From NCBI GenBank assembly GCA_008711295.1, contig VUYV01000036.1:5736829-5800828 (forward strand): a stretch of 64,000 nt of DNA. Direction: 5' to 3'. Within the stretch, counting starts at the first letter, position 1. Each line of letters begins with the position of its first letter. Shown in pieces: positions 1-11,900 of the stretch. The DNA comes from Anarhynchus alexandrinus (Eukaryota; Chordata; Aves; Charadriiformes; Charadriidae). The notes below the pieces were generated by a model, which worked only from the letters and a program-made list of their open reading frames with translations, searched no databases and had not been told where the DNA came from. A program made the position numbers and the translations under genes.

Positions 1-545
1 TTCAGCATTACGAGTGTGTTTTTAACTTTACTGACTCTTCACCTTTTGCAAATAGACTTCCAAATGGATTTTGAGATGAAAAGACAGTGCCATTTTAGCA
101 TGATTTACATAGCTACCATATTGTTCTCCATACAAGTCTTGAATCAAGCTGAAAAACATCCAGCACTAGCTGGGTTTCTGCTGCTTTAATACTGCTTACT
201 AAGGGTTGAAATTTGTCCCATGTCACTTCCATGTGAATAACAGAGAAAACAGTAAAAATAAAAAAGGCTTTGTTCATGAGGCAGTGATCCTACTGTAGCT
301 ACATCTAGGAAGGAAACAGTCTTCAGGGTTCAATCACCTGTGGTTATGTGATAAAATTCTACAGTACTATACAGCATAGAATTCTGGCTTAATGTGGACA
401 TCTGCTGAAAATCTGTGTTAACGTTTGTAGGAAAAGGTTATCTTTAGTAAGAAAGTAAAAATCATACTGGTATTACAGTGGAAATCTATGAATTAACTTT
501 TCAGGATTTCTGCCTTGTGTAAATTTCCAATTTTCTGGAGTCATG

Positions 546-1085
546 GGAGTCACAGAATCCCAGAATCATGGATGGTTGAGACTGGAAGGAAACTCTGGAG
601 GTCATCTGGTCCAACACCCCAGCTCAAACAGGGTCACCTAGAACAGGTTGCCCAGGACCATGTCCAAATGGCTTTTGAATGTCTCCGGGGATGGAGACTC
701 CTCAACCTCCACGGGCAATTTGTGTCAGCGCTCAGTCACCCTCACAGTGAAAAAGTGTTTCCTGATATTCAGATAGGACCTCCTGTGTTTCAGTTTGTAC
801 CCATTGCCTCTTGTCCTGCCACTGGGCACCACTGGAAAGAGCCTGGCTCCATCTTCCTTCTACCCTCCCTTCCAGTACTTATATACATTGATAAGATCCC
901 CTTTTAGCCTTCTCTTCTCTAGACTGAACAGCTCCAGCTATCTCAGCCTTTCCTCATAGGAGAAATGCTCTAGTCCCTTTATCATCTTAGTGGCCCTTTG
1001 CTGGACTTCCTCCAGTAACACCATATCCCCCTTGTACTGGAGAGCCCAGAATTGGACACAGTACTCCAGGTGTAACCTCACTGAT
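546..1085 (-). mobile_element. CR1 retrotransposon fragment, 3' end, antisense
   Basis: Read on the minus strand, this is the last part of a CR1 element. A reverse-transcriptase C-terminal segment with [12 protein letters not shown] and [17 protein letters not shown] lies near 1085-940, followed by the CR1 3' untranslated part. That part ends at 546 with a degenerate remnant of the terminal repeat (plus strand: cacagaatcccagaatcatgg). It is 5'-truncated, as is usual for CR1 copies. The frame breaks by stop codons shortly after the RLR motif, so the copy is dead. It lies in the same transcriptional orientation as ADGRB3. Confidence 0.93.
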
Positions 1086-1609
1086 AGACACATGCAACCC
1101 TGAACTTCTCTACTCACAGTCCAAGCTACCCAAATGTAAGGTGTTTTGCTATATAAATAGTAAATACAGGTAAATAAAATAACCACGGGAATATTGCCTA
1201 GCCTTGAGGCCAATAAGTACGGGCAACTTGTATCCTCAAGCTAAACTTTCTTTCCCTCCTCTGTTCCAGAAAATGATGGTTTTATTGCCTGCTGGGAATG
1301 ATCTCTGCCATGCTATCCTCTAAAGAAGGGTGCTAGGCATTGTTTGGGAGAGTGCTTACTGGCACGGTCTTAAATCATGTCAGGGAATATGCTAACAGAT
1401 TAACAGTTAGACAGTGTAGATGACTGCAAGGACAGTGTTTAAGCTTGGGCAGTCACCCTGTCTACTTTATTTACTAGTAGAACTGTAAGCTTCCAGTGTA
1501 GCCAGGCTAGCAGGGTCTGTGGCTAAGGCAGTATTCTCTGGCTCCCAGCATATGAAACACTTCAGAGAGTATTTGCTTGGGCACAGCACCATGTGAATTC
1601 AACTACGTG

Positions 1610-2477
1610 CCTTTGGGCTGGTTCTGGATCATATGGCTGCTCATGGCTTGGATGGGTGTACGCTTCGCTGGGTAAAACACTGGCTGGATGGCTGGGCCCA
1701 GAGAGTGGTGGTGAATGGAGTTAAATCCAGTTGGGAGCTGGTCACAAGTGGTGTTCCCCAGAGCTCAGTACTGGGGCCGGTTCTCTTTAATATCTTTATC
1801 AATGACCTGGACGAGGGAATTGAGTGCACCCTCAGTAAGTTTGCAGATGACACTAAGTTAGGTGGGAGTGTCGATCTGCTTGAGCAGATAGCCCTACAGA
1901 GAGATCTGGACAGGTTAAATGGACGGGTCGAGGTCAATGGTATGAAGTTCAACAAGGTCAAGTGCCAGGTTCTGCACTTAGGTCATAACAACTGCATTCA
2001 GTGCTACAGGCTTGGGGAGGAACGGCTGGAAAGCTGCCCAGAGGAAAAGGACCTGGGAGTGTTGGTCGAGAGCCAGCTGAATATAAGCCAGCATTGTGAC
2101 CAGGTGGCCAAGAAGGCCAATGGCATCCTGGCCTGTATCAGGAATAGTGTGGCCAGCAGGACTAGGGAAGTGATCGTTCCCCTGTACTCAGCACTGGTGA
2201 GGCCCCAACTCAAATACCGTGTTCAGTTTTGGGCCCCTCACTACAAGAAAGACACTGAGGTGCTGGAGCGAAGGGCAAAGAATCTGGTGAGGGGTCTGGA
2301 GAACAAGTCATGAGAAGCAGCTGAGGGAACTGAACTTATTTAGCCTGGAGAAAAGGAGGCTCAGGGGAGACCTTATTGCCCTCTACAACTACCTGAAAGG
2401 AGGTTGTAGAGAGGTGGGGGTCGACCTCTTCTCACTAGTAACAAGCGATAGGACAAGAGGAAATGGCCTCAAGTTAA
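1610..2477 (+). mobile_element. CR1 retrotransposon fragment, reverse-transcriptase part, truncated at both ends
   Basis: A plus-strand open frame from about 1633 to 2313 encodes the C-terminal half of a CR1 reverse transcriptase. It shows the [14 protein letters not shown] segment, [20 protein letters not shown], the catalytic FADDTKL motif, and [10 protein letters not shown]. After NKS at about 2310 a single-base frameshift sends the frame into a stop; CR1-like coding (Leu-Phe-Ser-Leu-Glu and downstream) continues in another frame to about 2470. The element stops there without the 3' untranslated end or terminal repeat, so it is cut at both ends and inactive. It lies antisense to ADGRB3 and points away from the fragment at 546-1085. 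Confidence 0.94.
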
Positions 2478-4630
2478 GCACACTGAGGCATCTCATAAAT
2501 GCTTTCATAAGCACGCATATTTATTATAGCAACACCGTCTGTCAGCAGCTTCCTTATAAAGCCCTATTTTGAGGGATTTATAGAGCTGACATATGTATCG
2601 TGGGGGGACAAGCCTACATTTGCAGGGCGATGACCTTATAGGTCTTTACCTCTATTTTCTATGATTCTTTAAATATGCTGTGTTGTTCACTTTGAGAAGC
2701 AGTAAGATGTAAGACAAGCTTATTTTCTTTGTGAACATCTCCCAAGTGTAAAAGAAATCCACTTTTCTCCTTTAGTTTGCATGTGTATAAACTAGACTGA
2801 AATTTTTTGCAACAATAAGATGATGTTTAGATGCTTGTGTAATTTTAAAGAAGCTTTAGCTATTTTTAAATGTTCTTTGGCAAAAGATTATTTCACAGTG
2901 TGGTCTAATCGTATTTAATATTTTGAAAAAGGAAATATAGAAGAATAGATAAATCTGATCTGGGTTAGAAATGCCTTCTTTAGTCCAACAATGACCCCTT
3001 CCTGCCAGGCAGACTTGCAGCTCGTCAAAAAATATCAGTGCCTCACCAAAAGTTAGCCAGGTAAGTCAAACAACTGAATAACATGAAAGAGCATTTCCCA
3101 CTGTTTGAGTTGCTTATGAATGACTTCTAGCAATAACATAAAAAGAAAAGGCTGAATATCACTACAGGCTCAGTGGCATGAGGATCAAGGCTATGAATAA
3201 ATGTTGATATGAAATGTAAAATGTAAGAGCAGAGGAACAAAAGTCTAAGGGAGTGGTCTTCTGGTCAGGCGAGCCAAGATGAATAGATTCTTTAAAATAT
3301 TTCCAAATCCTTTAAATGTTTCAGAAGATTGTAATATTTAAATGCAAAAATAGCAAATAAAAGAGAACTAATTGGCTTTACTTTGAAATATCTCAATGTT
3401 TTCAATCACAAAATATGAATTTTTTGTTCTGCAATATGACATTATTGGTATTCAAAACTGTATATATATTACCTACAGTCATTGCCTTTATTGCGCTGTT
3501 TACCAAAATATAGATTCTAAGCAAATGAAATACAAATGTATTGCTGTCCATGCCCATAAAGTACACTTAGACATACTATATGCAGCTTTTGAAAAAAAAA
3601 ATATAAAAAATAAAAAAATCAAAACAGTTACAGCCAACTTAATGTTTTTTTTCCAGTGTGAACGCTGAAGGGATAGAGCAATATGCAGACAACTATATAA
3701 AATAGGAAAGTTTCTCTGTAGTGGGGAAAATTGCTTTGACAATTTTTTTCTGTGTTATTTTAAAAATAATGCTTGCTTTGGCTTACCCTGAAACTGAATC
3801 CCAGGCCTCAATTAAGTTGGAAACTAATGAAACAGAAATGCAGCTCAAAGGAATTCGTCAAGATCTCCCCTAAGTAGGAAGCCAGATTTGAGGAATGACA
3901 GCCAGGCTACTACTTTTCAAGCTTCCAAAGATTTTTAAAGATGCTACAGAAGTGTTCAACTGGGTTGAGAGGTTGTGAAGTTATGAAGCACACAGCTGTA
4001 TTAGTGCACCTCTGCTGAACGATTAATGGAGAAGTGGCCTTTGGAAAAGGAGGCAGAGTAATAAGAATGTCCCACTCCTTCTTCACTGACCTTGGCATCT
4101 GCAGAGTTGTCTCTGTCACATATTCTCACTCCTTCCTCAGGCTGCAATTGCGCAGTTGCTTTTATTTTTTACCCTTCTTAAATATGTTATCCCAGAGGCA
4201 CTACCAACTGTCGCTGATTGGCTCAGCCTCGGCCAGCGCCAGGTCCATCTTGGAGCCATCTAGCACTGGCTCTCTATTGGACATGGGGGAAGCTTCTAGC
4301 AGCTTCTCACAGAAGCCGCCACTATAGTAGCCTCCACTACCAAAACCTTGCCATGCAAACCCAACACATGCAGGCAAAAAACATTGTCCATGAGAATCTT
4401 TAAAGGAGTTCTTCCCACAATAGTATTAACCTGGTTGAATGCTTTGGCTATGGAAATAGAATGTAATCAATATACCTAGCATATACCATGGTAGTATATT
4501 TACAATGCAATATATACAATGTATTACATCTTTCCATATAAACGTATTTAGGCAGTAGATAAATGTATAATGCACATGCTTTGCAAATAAACTTTTTTTA
4601 AGCATACTAAAAAAAACCCATAATATTCTT

Positions 4631-4669
4631 CATCTAGAGTTACTTTTACATCTAGAGTTACATCTAGAG
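4631..4669. repeat. Local triplicated CATCTAGAG motif
   Basis: The nonamer CATCTAGAG starts at 4631, 4649 and 4661, the first two copies extended by TTAC/TTACA. It is a small replication-slippage type duplication inside an AT-rich intron; each copy carries a CTAG/XbaI-like palindrome TCTAGA. Confidence 0.8.
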
Positions 4670-5176
4670 GGTTTTTTTTCCAAGACACTGCAATAGCTTT
4701 ACCCTATAATAATTTCCTATTGTTATATTTGAAGGTGAAGTTCTAAATTTGATAGCAAAAAAAAAAATCATTTCTGACTTCCTAGTGTGCAGTTAAAGAA
4801 TTCAAGGTATTATAAAATTAGTCTGCAGGTCACTCTTCCAGTAAATCTCATTTATTCACATCTCATTTTCTAATAAACCAAAATATGCATCTTACCTCTG
4901 ACCCCTATAAAAATTTCACACACTGGACATGAAAAAAGGGAATCTGATTAATTTTTCCATTTCTACAGTAAAACAACGCTTCTTTCACTCAAACACCACC
5001 AATATACAAGATCAGAATAATATACATGAATATAAATTATACTTTCTGAGGTTTATTTTCCTCCTGGCATTTCTTATCAGAAATCTGACTTGAGACTAAA
5101 TAAGTAAGGTTTTTTGTCACACCAGTGATTAGTAATGAATAAACAGAGCAAGTACTAAAGCTGGCTTTGCACCTAC

Positions 5177-5283
5177 TGAATGCTGCAAGTGTCTGTACTC
5201 ATTTGATATGCATCTAGCAAAGCTTGGGTGTTCCCAGAAGGCCACTCCATGAACACTGAGAGAGCAGCGTCTGCTAGTGGTGC
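5177..5283 (-). CDS. ADGRB3: ADGRB3 exon: second half of hormone-receptor-like domain
   Basis: The exon is 107 bp. Its first two bases complete the Gly codon of the previous exon and it then encodes 35 residues. The sequence runs [21 protein letters not shown] in outline, then [14 protein letters not shown]. It supplies the last cysteines and a conserved Trp of the hormone-receptor-like domain and leads into the GAIN domain. The acceptor is gtgacttacag|GCACC; the donor is TTCA|GTAGGT, which falls on a codon boundary, so this exon is phase 1 in and phase 0 out and is the only asymmetric exon seen here. The next exon, expected to start the GAIN domain, was looked for down to position 1 on the minus strand and not found, so it should lie outside the window. 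Confidence 0.95.
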
Positions 5284-5833
5284 CTGTAAGTCACAAAGAA
5301 GACAGAAAATATTTATATAAGTGAGAGCAAGTGGAAAGAATGAACCTTATTTAAACTACATTCCATGCTATTTTAAAAGCTCACACAAAAACAATTTCAT
5401 GCAATGATCTTCAGTATATAGAGAGTAATATAAGATTCTGAAAGACATTTCAATGTTCACTTGGTGGGTTTTTAGCAGTGTTTTCTCGTTCAAAAAGATT
5501 TTTATGTTTTGCTTCATTTTCATCACTTTGCCTGATAGGTCCTGTCAAACTGATTTCTTCTCAGCTTTTTCTCTCTGGCTATAATGCATATATGTATGTG
5601 TATACATATATATACACCACAGACCCATGCAGAAATGTGTGTTAGAAGAGACACAGTATAGGTACAGGTATATACTGTATGTACGTATACGCATATGTAA
5701 ATATGTGGGGTTTATACAGATATATTCACATATATACATATGTATACAAGTCTAGTAATGATTATGCCTAGAACACAATGTAAAAGATTTCTCCCCTTTT
5801 TTATCATCATATGATTTCAAAGTAATACTGTAC
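5284..5833 (-). other. ADGRB3: ADGRB3 intron, 550 bp, between the two hormone-receptor exons
   Basis: This is the shortest intron in the window. It has a GT donor next to 5834 and an AG acceptor next to 5283. Its main content is the TATG/TATA-rich alternating tract at 5581-5745. Confidence 0.9.
5581..5745. repeat. Degenerate alternating purine-pyrimidine tract (TATG/TACA-rich)
   Basis: Imperfect runs of TATG, TATA and CACATA make up most of these 165 bases, interrupted by a short unique stretch around 5640. Alternating purine-pyrimidine DNA like this is prone to length change. It lies about 90 bp downstream, in transcription order, of the donor of the exon ending at 5834. Confidence 0.75.
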
Positions 5834-5935
5834 CTGTTGCATTGAGAGGACATCGATTGAATGCCATGTCCCCAGCTGGGGTCCTTTTCCACACCATTGA
5901 CATCAAATAGTCTTCAGGACATATTTCATACGGTG
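5834..5935 (-). CDS. ADGRB3: ADGRB3 exon: first half of hormone-receptor-like domain
   Basis: The exon is 102 bp and encodes 34 residues. It begins with the split Ala codon left by TSR4, then [10 protein letters not shown], a central Trp in [10 protein letters not shown], and ends CPLNAT plus the first base of a Gly codon. This is the start of the hormone-receptor-motif (HRM/GPS-proximal) domain, with its first two cysteines and a conserved NAT glycosylation sequon. The acceptor is ctaaatggcag|CACCG, with a rather weak pyrimidine tract; the donor is ACAG|GTACAG. Both ends are phase 1. It was too short to stand out as an open frame and was found by translating across candidate splice sites. 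Two residues (Met in GDMAF, Arg in FNRCP) differ from the mammalian sequence as I recall it. Confidence 0.95.
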
Positions 5936-8900
5936 CTGCCATTTAGAAATGAGAATTTAAATAAAAATATTAATGTAAACCAGCTATTTTGTGTCAGAAA
6001 AGTAAGTCTTCAATCTTGTCCTAGTTTTTCCTGAGATGTACAAGTTAACTTCATTTGCTTTAATTTTAAGAATGAAGTACAAAAATGCAAACCCTGTAAT
6101 TTTTGTATAATATCAGTCTTTGTGATGGTATTTATTTCATATAGTCTGTGTCTATTCTCTTCAGCAAACAAACACTCTTTAGGTTGTAGCTGAAATGTTA
6201 ACAGGTTTGAATCTTTTCTGGTTGCTCTTTTTTGATCAATAACATTAAGCATCTATCAGATGATGATACTTAAAATGTTATAAGCTGTGATGGTTATCTT
6301 ACACTAAAGTTTTTAAAGATTTTTCTAAAACTTAAACTGTATGTGAAAGAATCAGTTCTGAAACCACAGTTGAAATATTAAATGTGCTAAAGGTATCAAA
6401 TGAGAGCTGTATATTCTGAAAACCAAAAAGCATGTTATTTCTTTCAAATGTGTTTCAGTACAAGTTGGGAATTAAGCAAGTATAGTCAATAATGTGGGAC
6501 TGAGTGGCTATAAAACAAAATGGCCTTTTTACTGGTTATTGCAATACCATTTAAATGGAAAAAATATTTTCACAATTCTGTAGTAACAACTGCATGGGGA
6601 AAAGAAGCTTCTGCAAATGCTTCATGTTTTATTTTCACATGGTCATGACTTACAGATTCCTTTCACTCTTTGTATTTTTCACTGCAGATTCCCAGTTTAT
6701 GATTTTTCAGTAAATTAGATTAACACAGCAAACATCTGGCTGAAGTCATCTTACAACCTAAAGCATTGACAAATGCTAGTTACTGAAGTTTAATTCATTC
6801 CAAGTTCAGCAGAGAAAAGCTACGAGTTGTTTAAAGGTTATATGTATTTCAGGAAAATTGTAACCCTCTGTATTACAGCAAAGCGGTTACAAAACAAGAA
6901 AAACAAAAAGAGAAAGGAAATTCTATCACTATAGCAGATGGGTTGATAAGGCAGAAAGCAATTCAGTGATTCACCCATGGTTGCATGGGAAATACCTAGC
7001 AGAGGCAGGAACAGACTACAGATTTCGCCCATCCCATTACCTAACTCATAAAACTGTCCATCTTCCCTGTTTTTTACTTCTGCTGGTGGAAGACTGAGGT
7101 GAGTAAGGGAACTGAGCAGACTTTAACACAAAGCTGTAACCTCTCCTTGTGGAGGACACAGAATACCTTGCAGATGGCTCAGTAATACTGATATGAATCA
7201 CAGTTGGGCAGAAAAATTGCTTGCTAAATTTGCCTCACCATCAGCATTCCTGCATCACAAATCAAGACAGTTGGTGCTGCTAAAAAAGCAAGAGATCCAT
7301 TAATGGCAAAACCCAAAGAAAGTTAGCTATATTCATAATCTAGAATACTAACACTGCTTCAGACATTCCCAAAAATTGAATGCATCAGGCTAGTGTTACA
7401 AGGGAAAAATTCAGGTTTTGATAAACATAAGCCATCTGGTGACATAAGCAAATGCAATTACCATCCTATTATGACCTTAAAAACAAAAGAAATGTTCTGA
7501 TTTTGGGAGCATAAATTAACAGAGGTGATATTATAAATTACATAAATTTGCTAAAGCTTAGAGCTCTTTGAGAAGAGTATTTGTCATGAAGCTGTGGCCA
7601 TTTCAAATGTGTTAGGTTCACGAATCAACACTTCTGATTCTCAGCACTAAACCTCTTACTTCCCTCCAAATACTGAATGTTAAATCTCAGGGTTTTTTTC
7701 TGAAAAAAAAATACAAAAAAATACAAGCATATATATTCATACTTATATGCACCATATTTTCTCCTTTATGTTACAAAGTCTCAGGTAATATCAGAGATTT
7801 CCCATCTATTTGGAAGGGTACTACTTGTGTGTTTTTGCATCACGCTGTTTAGGACTCAAAACTACGTTTTAACTTTAGCCTAGTGACAATCTGTGCACTT
7901 GTATGTTATGTTCAAAGTAAAAGGCATTCCCGAGACCCAGAGTTATCAGGAAAGAGGTGCGGGAGTGAGTTAGAGTTTGAAAGAGGTATCACTTAGCCCC
8001 GGCAAACAAGTTTTCCTGCTCCCTGGCTGATTCTGTGCAGTGCACCTATGTGCCTTCCAATGCATCGTACAAATACCTTGGATCAAGGAATGCTATGCAT
8101 AAAAAACAAACCAGTTCTTCCCAAAGCTAAAGTATATCTGGCAGAGCTTACTAATCAGGCATCCACCCACATTAAAGCATCTGTGAGGCTCCAACCCATG
8201 TTGCCCATGGAGACATTACAGTCACGCTGGAGTGGTATTATATCAGAATTAAAAGGCCTCGCTGGCCCTGCTGGCTCTGCTCAGGACCAGTTCAAGTATT
8301 TCTGTAACCATGGCACAATTAATTCATAACACACCCACTGATAAATGTGAGCTAGATGCACAAAATCGTAGAGAATTGCTAAAATTTAGAAGCAAAGCGC
8401 AAACACTGAGGTAAATTCACTAAAATTGGCAAATAAAAAGCAGATGTCTCTTTCACTGACAATGTGATTCAGCAATATCTTCCCACACAGAGCATGTAGT
8501 CAAATTTACCATGTTATACCCCTGTAATGATAGGCCTGAATTCATCCCATCTAAGCACAAACAACAAAGTCAGTGGTCTAGAAGCACAGTCTTCCTCTGA
8601 GATTATTGCTGAGATGACGTGCATCTTCAAGAGGCAGTCGGCCCACCTAGGATCTGAGGAAGCTGTGTACAGCACATGGACAAAGCAAGAGACATTCACA
8701 ACCTCAGAGAGTTTACGATCTACCTAGGCGGCTAATAAATATTGGAAAGGGTAATGAAAGGGTGAAGGAAGTTAGCCAACGGCACACGGTACCTCACAAA
8801 CGGAGCTACAACTACCGCTCCTCTCTTGAATCTTAATTCAATGCCACAGGCAAAATTTTCTTAAACAAAAGCAGTAGAAAAAAGCTGTTGAATCTCTTGT

Positions 8901-11900
8901 AGAATATTGTTGTAATCAGAGACAAAACAAACCCCAAAAGTTTAATTTTGTTATTTAGTTGTTGACAATTATTTGAATCTTCACCCTTCTCATATTCTAT
9001 CTTATGTAGCTAGTATTGCCTCTGAAGAAACCTTTTACCTCCAGTGGGAAATCATTAGCTAGTCTTCGGCAGCAGTTGTGGTCTGTTATCTTTTTCTTAA
9101 CAAACAAGATGGTCTATCATTGTTTTCAGTAATATTTTGGTCAAAAAAAATCCTATATTATGTTTTCTACCACTGACAATAGGCTTATGAGAAGAATATT
9201 GAGGAGCTCTTTTGAGTAAAATCTGGGTAAAGCATAAATATTGGAACATGTATAGAATTGTTGGTGACAGCCAAGGCTGTCTGTTTGACTAAGAGTAGAT
9301 CGTGCCTGAAAAATTTGGTGGCCGTTTATGATGGGGTTACAGTGTTGGTGGATAAGGGAAGAGCAACTGACATTATCTACCTGGACTTGTGCAAAGAATT
9401 TGACACTTTCCTACACAATATCCTGGTCTCTAAATTGGAGAGACACGGATTTTACAGATGGACCACTCAGTGGATAAGTAATTGGCTGGATGGTCACACT
9501 CAAAGAGTTGTGGTCAACAGGTCAATGTCCAAGTGGAGACCAGTGACAAGTGGCGTTCCTCAGGAGTCAGTACTGGGACTGGTGCTGTTTAACATCTTTG
9601 CTGGGATTGAGTGCAACCTCAGCAAGTTTGCTGATGACACCAAGCTGTGTGGTGCAGTTGACATGCTGGAGGGGAGGGATGCCAGACAGAGGGACCTTGA
9701 AAGGCTTGAGGGGTGGGCCCGTGCAAACCTCATGAAGTTCAACAAGGCAAAGTGCAGGGTCCTGCACATTGGTCAGGGCAATCCCAAGCACAAGTACAGG
9801 CTGGGCAGAGAATGTATTGAAAGCAGCCCTGAGGAGAAGAACTTGGGGGTGTTGGTTGATGAAAAGCTCAACATGAGCCAGAAATGTGCGCTCGTGGACC
9901 AAAAAGCCAACTGCATCCTGGGCTGCATTAAAAGAAGCGTGGCCAGCAGGTTTAAGGAGGTGATTCTGCACCTCTGCCCTGCTCTGGTGAGACCTCACCT
10001 GGACTACTGTGTCCAGCTGTGGAGCACTCAACGTAAGAAGGACATGGACCTGTTGGAGCAAGCCCAGAGGAGGTCTATGGCTCCAGGGCTGGAACACCTC
10101 TCCTCTGAAGACAGGCTGAAAGAGTTGGGGCTCTTCAGCCTGGACAAGAGAAGTCTCCGGGGAGACCTTACAGCAGCCTTCCAGTATTTAAAGGGGGCAT
10201 ACATTAAAGATGGGGAGGGACTCTTTATCAGGGAGTGTAGCAATAGGACGTCAGGTAACGGTTTTAAACTGGAAGAGGGTAGATTTAGTTTAGATATTAG
10301 GAAGAAGTTGTTTACTGTGAGGGTGGTGAGACACTGACACCGGTTGCCCAGAGAAGTTGTGAATGCCCCATCCCTGGGAGTGTTCAAGGCCAGGTTGGAT
10401 GGGGCTTTGAGTAACCTGGTCTAGTGGAGGGCACCCCTGCCCATGGCAGAGGGGTTCAAGCTAGATGATCTTTGGAATCCCTTCCAACTCTAGCCATTTT
10501 ATGATTCTATTCTATGAATTATTACAGAATTAAGTATTTCTGGAAACCAATACTATATTATTGGAACCTAAGATATTCTTAAAACTGCGATAAGGGGACA
10601 GTCCTATTTTTATAAAAATAAATTTACAGAAGTCTTCTCTTCTGAATAATACTGCACTTCATTCTCAGTGCCCACATCTCTTGGTTTTTACTGACACATT
10701 TGACGGTATTACCTTATTACTTTCACACATTTCTCTAAAAGTTTCTGATCAGCTTGCCACGTAACTCCTTATCAGTCATGGATTGCAACTTCTTTTGTTA
10801 CCTAGCTGTCTCCTTTATCCCTATGGGACAGAGCTATTGTTCGTTCATCCTGTGTAAGTTCCCTGCAACGATTCCTGCGTGACTAGCTGTTTAGCAAATC
10901 TAGAAAGTTTTTTCCTGTCTCTGATTTGTTTCCAATTTTCTGATGTTATCCTTCTCAAAAGAATACTTTGAGTGAAGAGTACTAAATCCCTAAAACTGCT
11001 GACCATCTAGGAGTGAAATCTAACTTTAGACAATTGGAATACAACAAAGGAGCAATGACTGAAGACAAAGTCTCTTCAGATCTTTGTTTTTCATTCCCAG
11101 AATATTACACAATGAAAGGAAACAATCGTAGTTTTAAAATTTCTAATTGTGAATAGAAATAAATCACAAAGAAAGATACTCAACATTTGTCCAGAAACCA
11201 AGCTTTTTGATAAACCAACTTTCAGATAATAGTTCTGAGCCTGCCTTTCTTAGTGTTGCATGTATTCAGCTTCTAGGAGTATCTGATGTAATTCAGTCCC
11301 TGCCCGAACAATTTGAAGAGAATCACAGATCCACTATGAAGAAAATCTGGTATAATGTTCAAATAAGGCAGAACTCAAACTAAAAAAAATTCAGTCAAAA
11401 TTTTCATTCAGTCAAGTGAACAGTTCTTTTTGCAAAGTATCTTTTTAACAGCAGCCAGCATGATAGAAAAAGGTTTTATTCTCCTTTCGCTTCCACTGTT
11501 TAAAGTCAGCAAGAATTAAACTTTCTGTAAGTCTCCAGATCTCTGGGTGATACAAATAGGTGCAGATTCATCCACTTTACAAATATGTTATGCAGATCTA
11601 CAGAGCTGAGGATCTGGTCTTACACTAATGGCAAAGCAATGCTAATATAAGAAAAAAACTAACATTTTAGTCTGTCCTGTTTCTCAATGACTTATACAGA
11701 AAAAGAAACCACTGAAACAAAAACAGCTTTTCTGAACTATTTTAGGGCTTCAGAAGAAAAGCATACAAATCAAGAAATTTGCTTATGCTTTGAATGATAT
11801 CTCTGTATAGTACTTTTCAATTTTTCTTGGTGTTTATAAAATGTAAATCTTTATATCACATTTTAAAATTTTGGTAAATTACCCACTGTCTATATTTAAA

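Larger units (their letters stand above)
1..5176 (-). other. ADGRB3: ADGRB3 intron downstream of the hormone-receptor exons (3' part missing)
   Basis: This intron follows the exon ending at 5177, and its 3' splice site is not in the window. It contains two CR1 fragments (546-1085 minus, 1610-2477 plus), an A-rich tract near 3590-3620, and a triplicated CATCTAGAG motif at 4631-4669. Short open frames on both strands, such as one at 4034-4327, show no recognisable protein. No RNA gene was recognised. Confidence 0.85.

Noticed and set aside
1641..1961. 106-codon minus-strand open frame
   Set aside because: Shadow of the CR1 fragment coding on the plus strand.
1..5176. Search for the GAIN-domain exon that should follow position 5177
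   Set aside because: No minus-strand segment here resembled the start of the GAIN domain with splice sites; the exon is presumed to lie outside the window.
9567..10097. 176-codon minus-strand open frame
   Set aside because: It is the complement of the CR1 reverse-transcriptase frame on the plus strand and has no independent protein resemblance.
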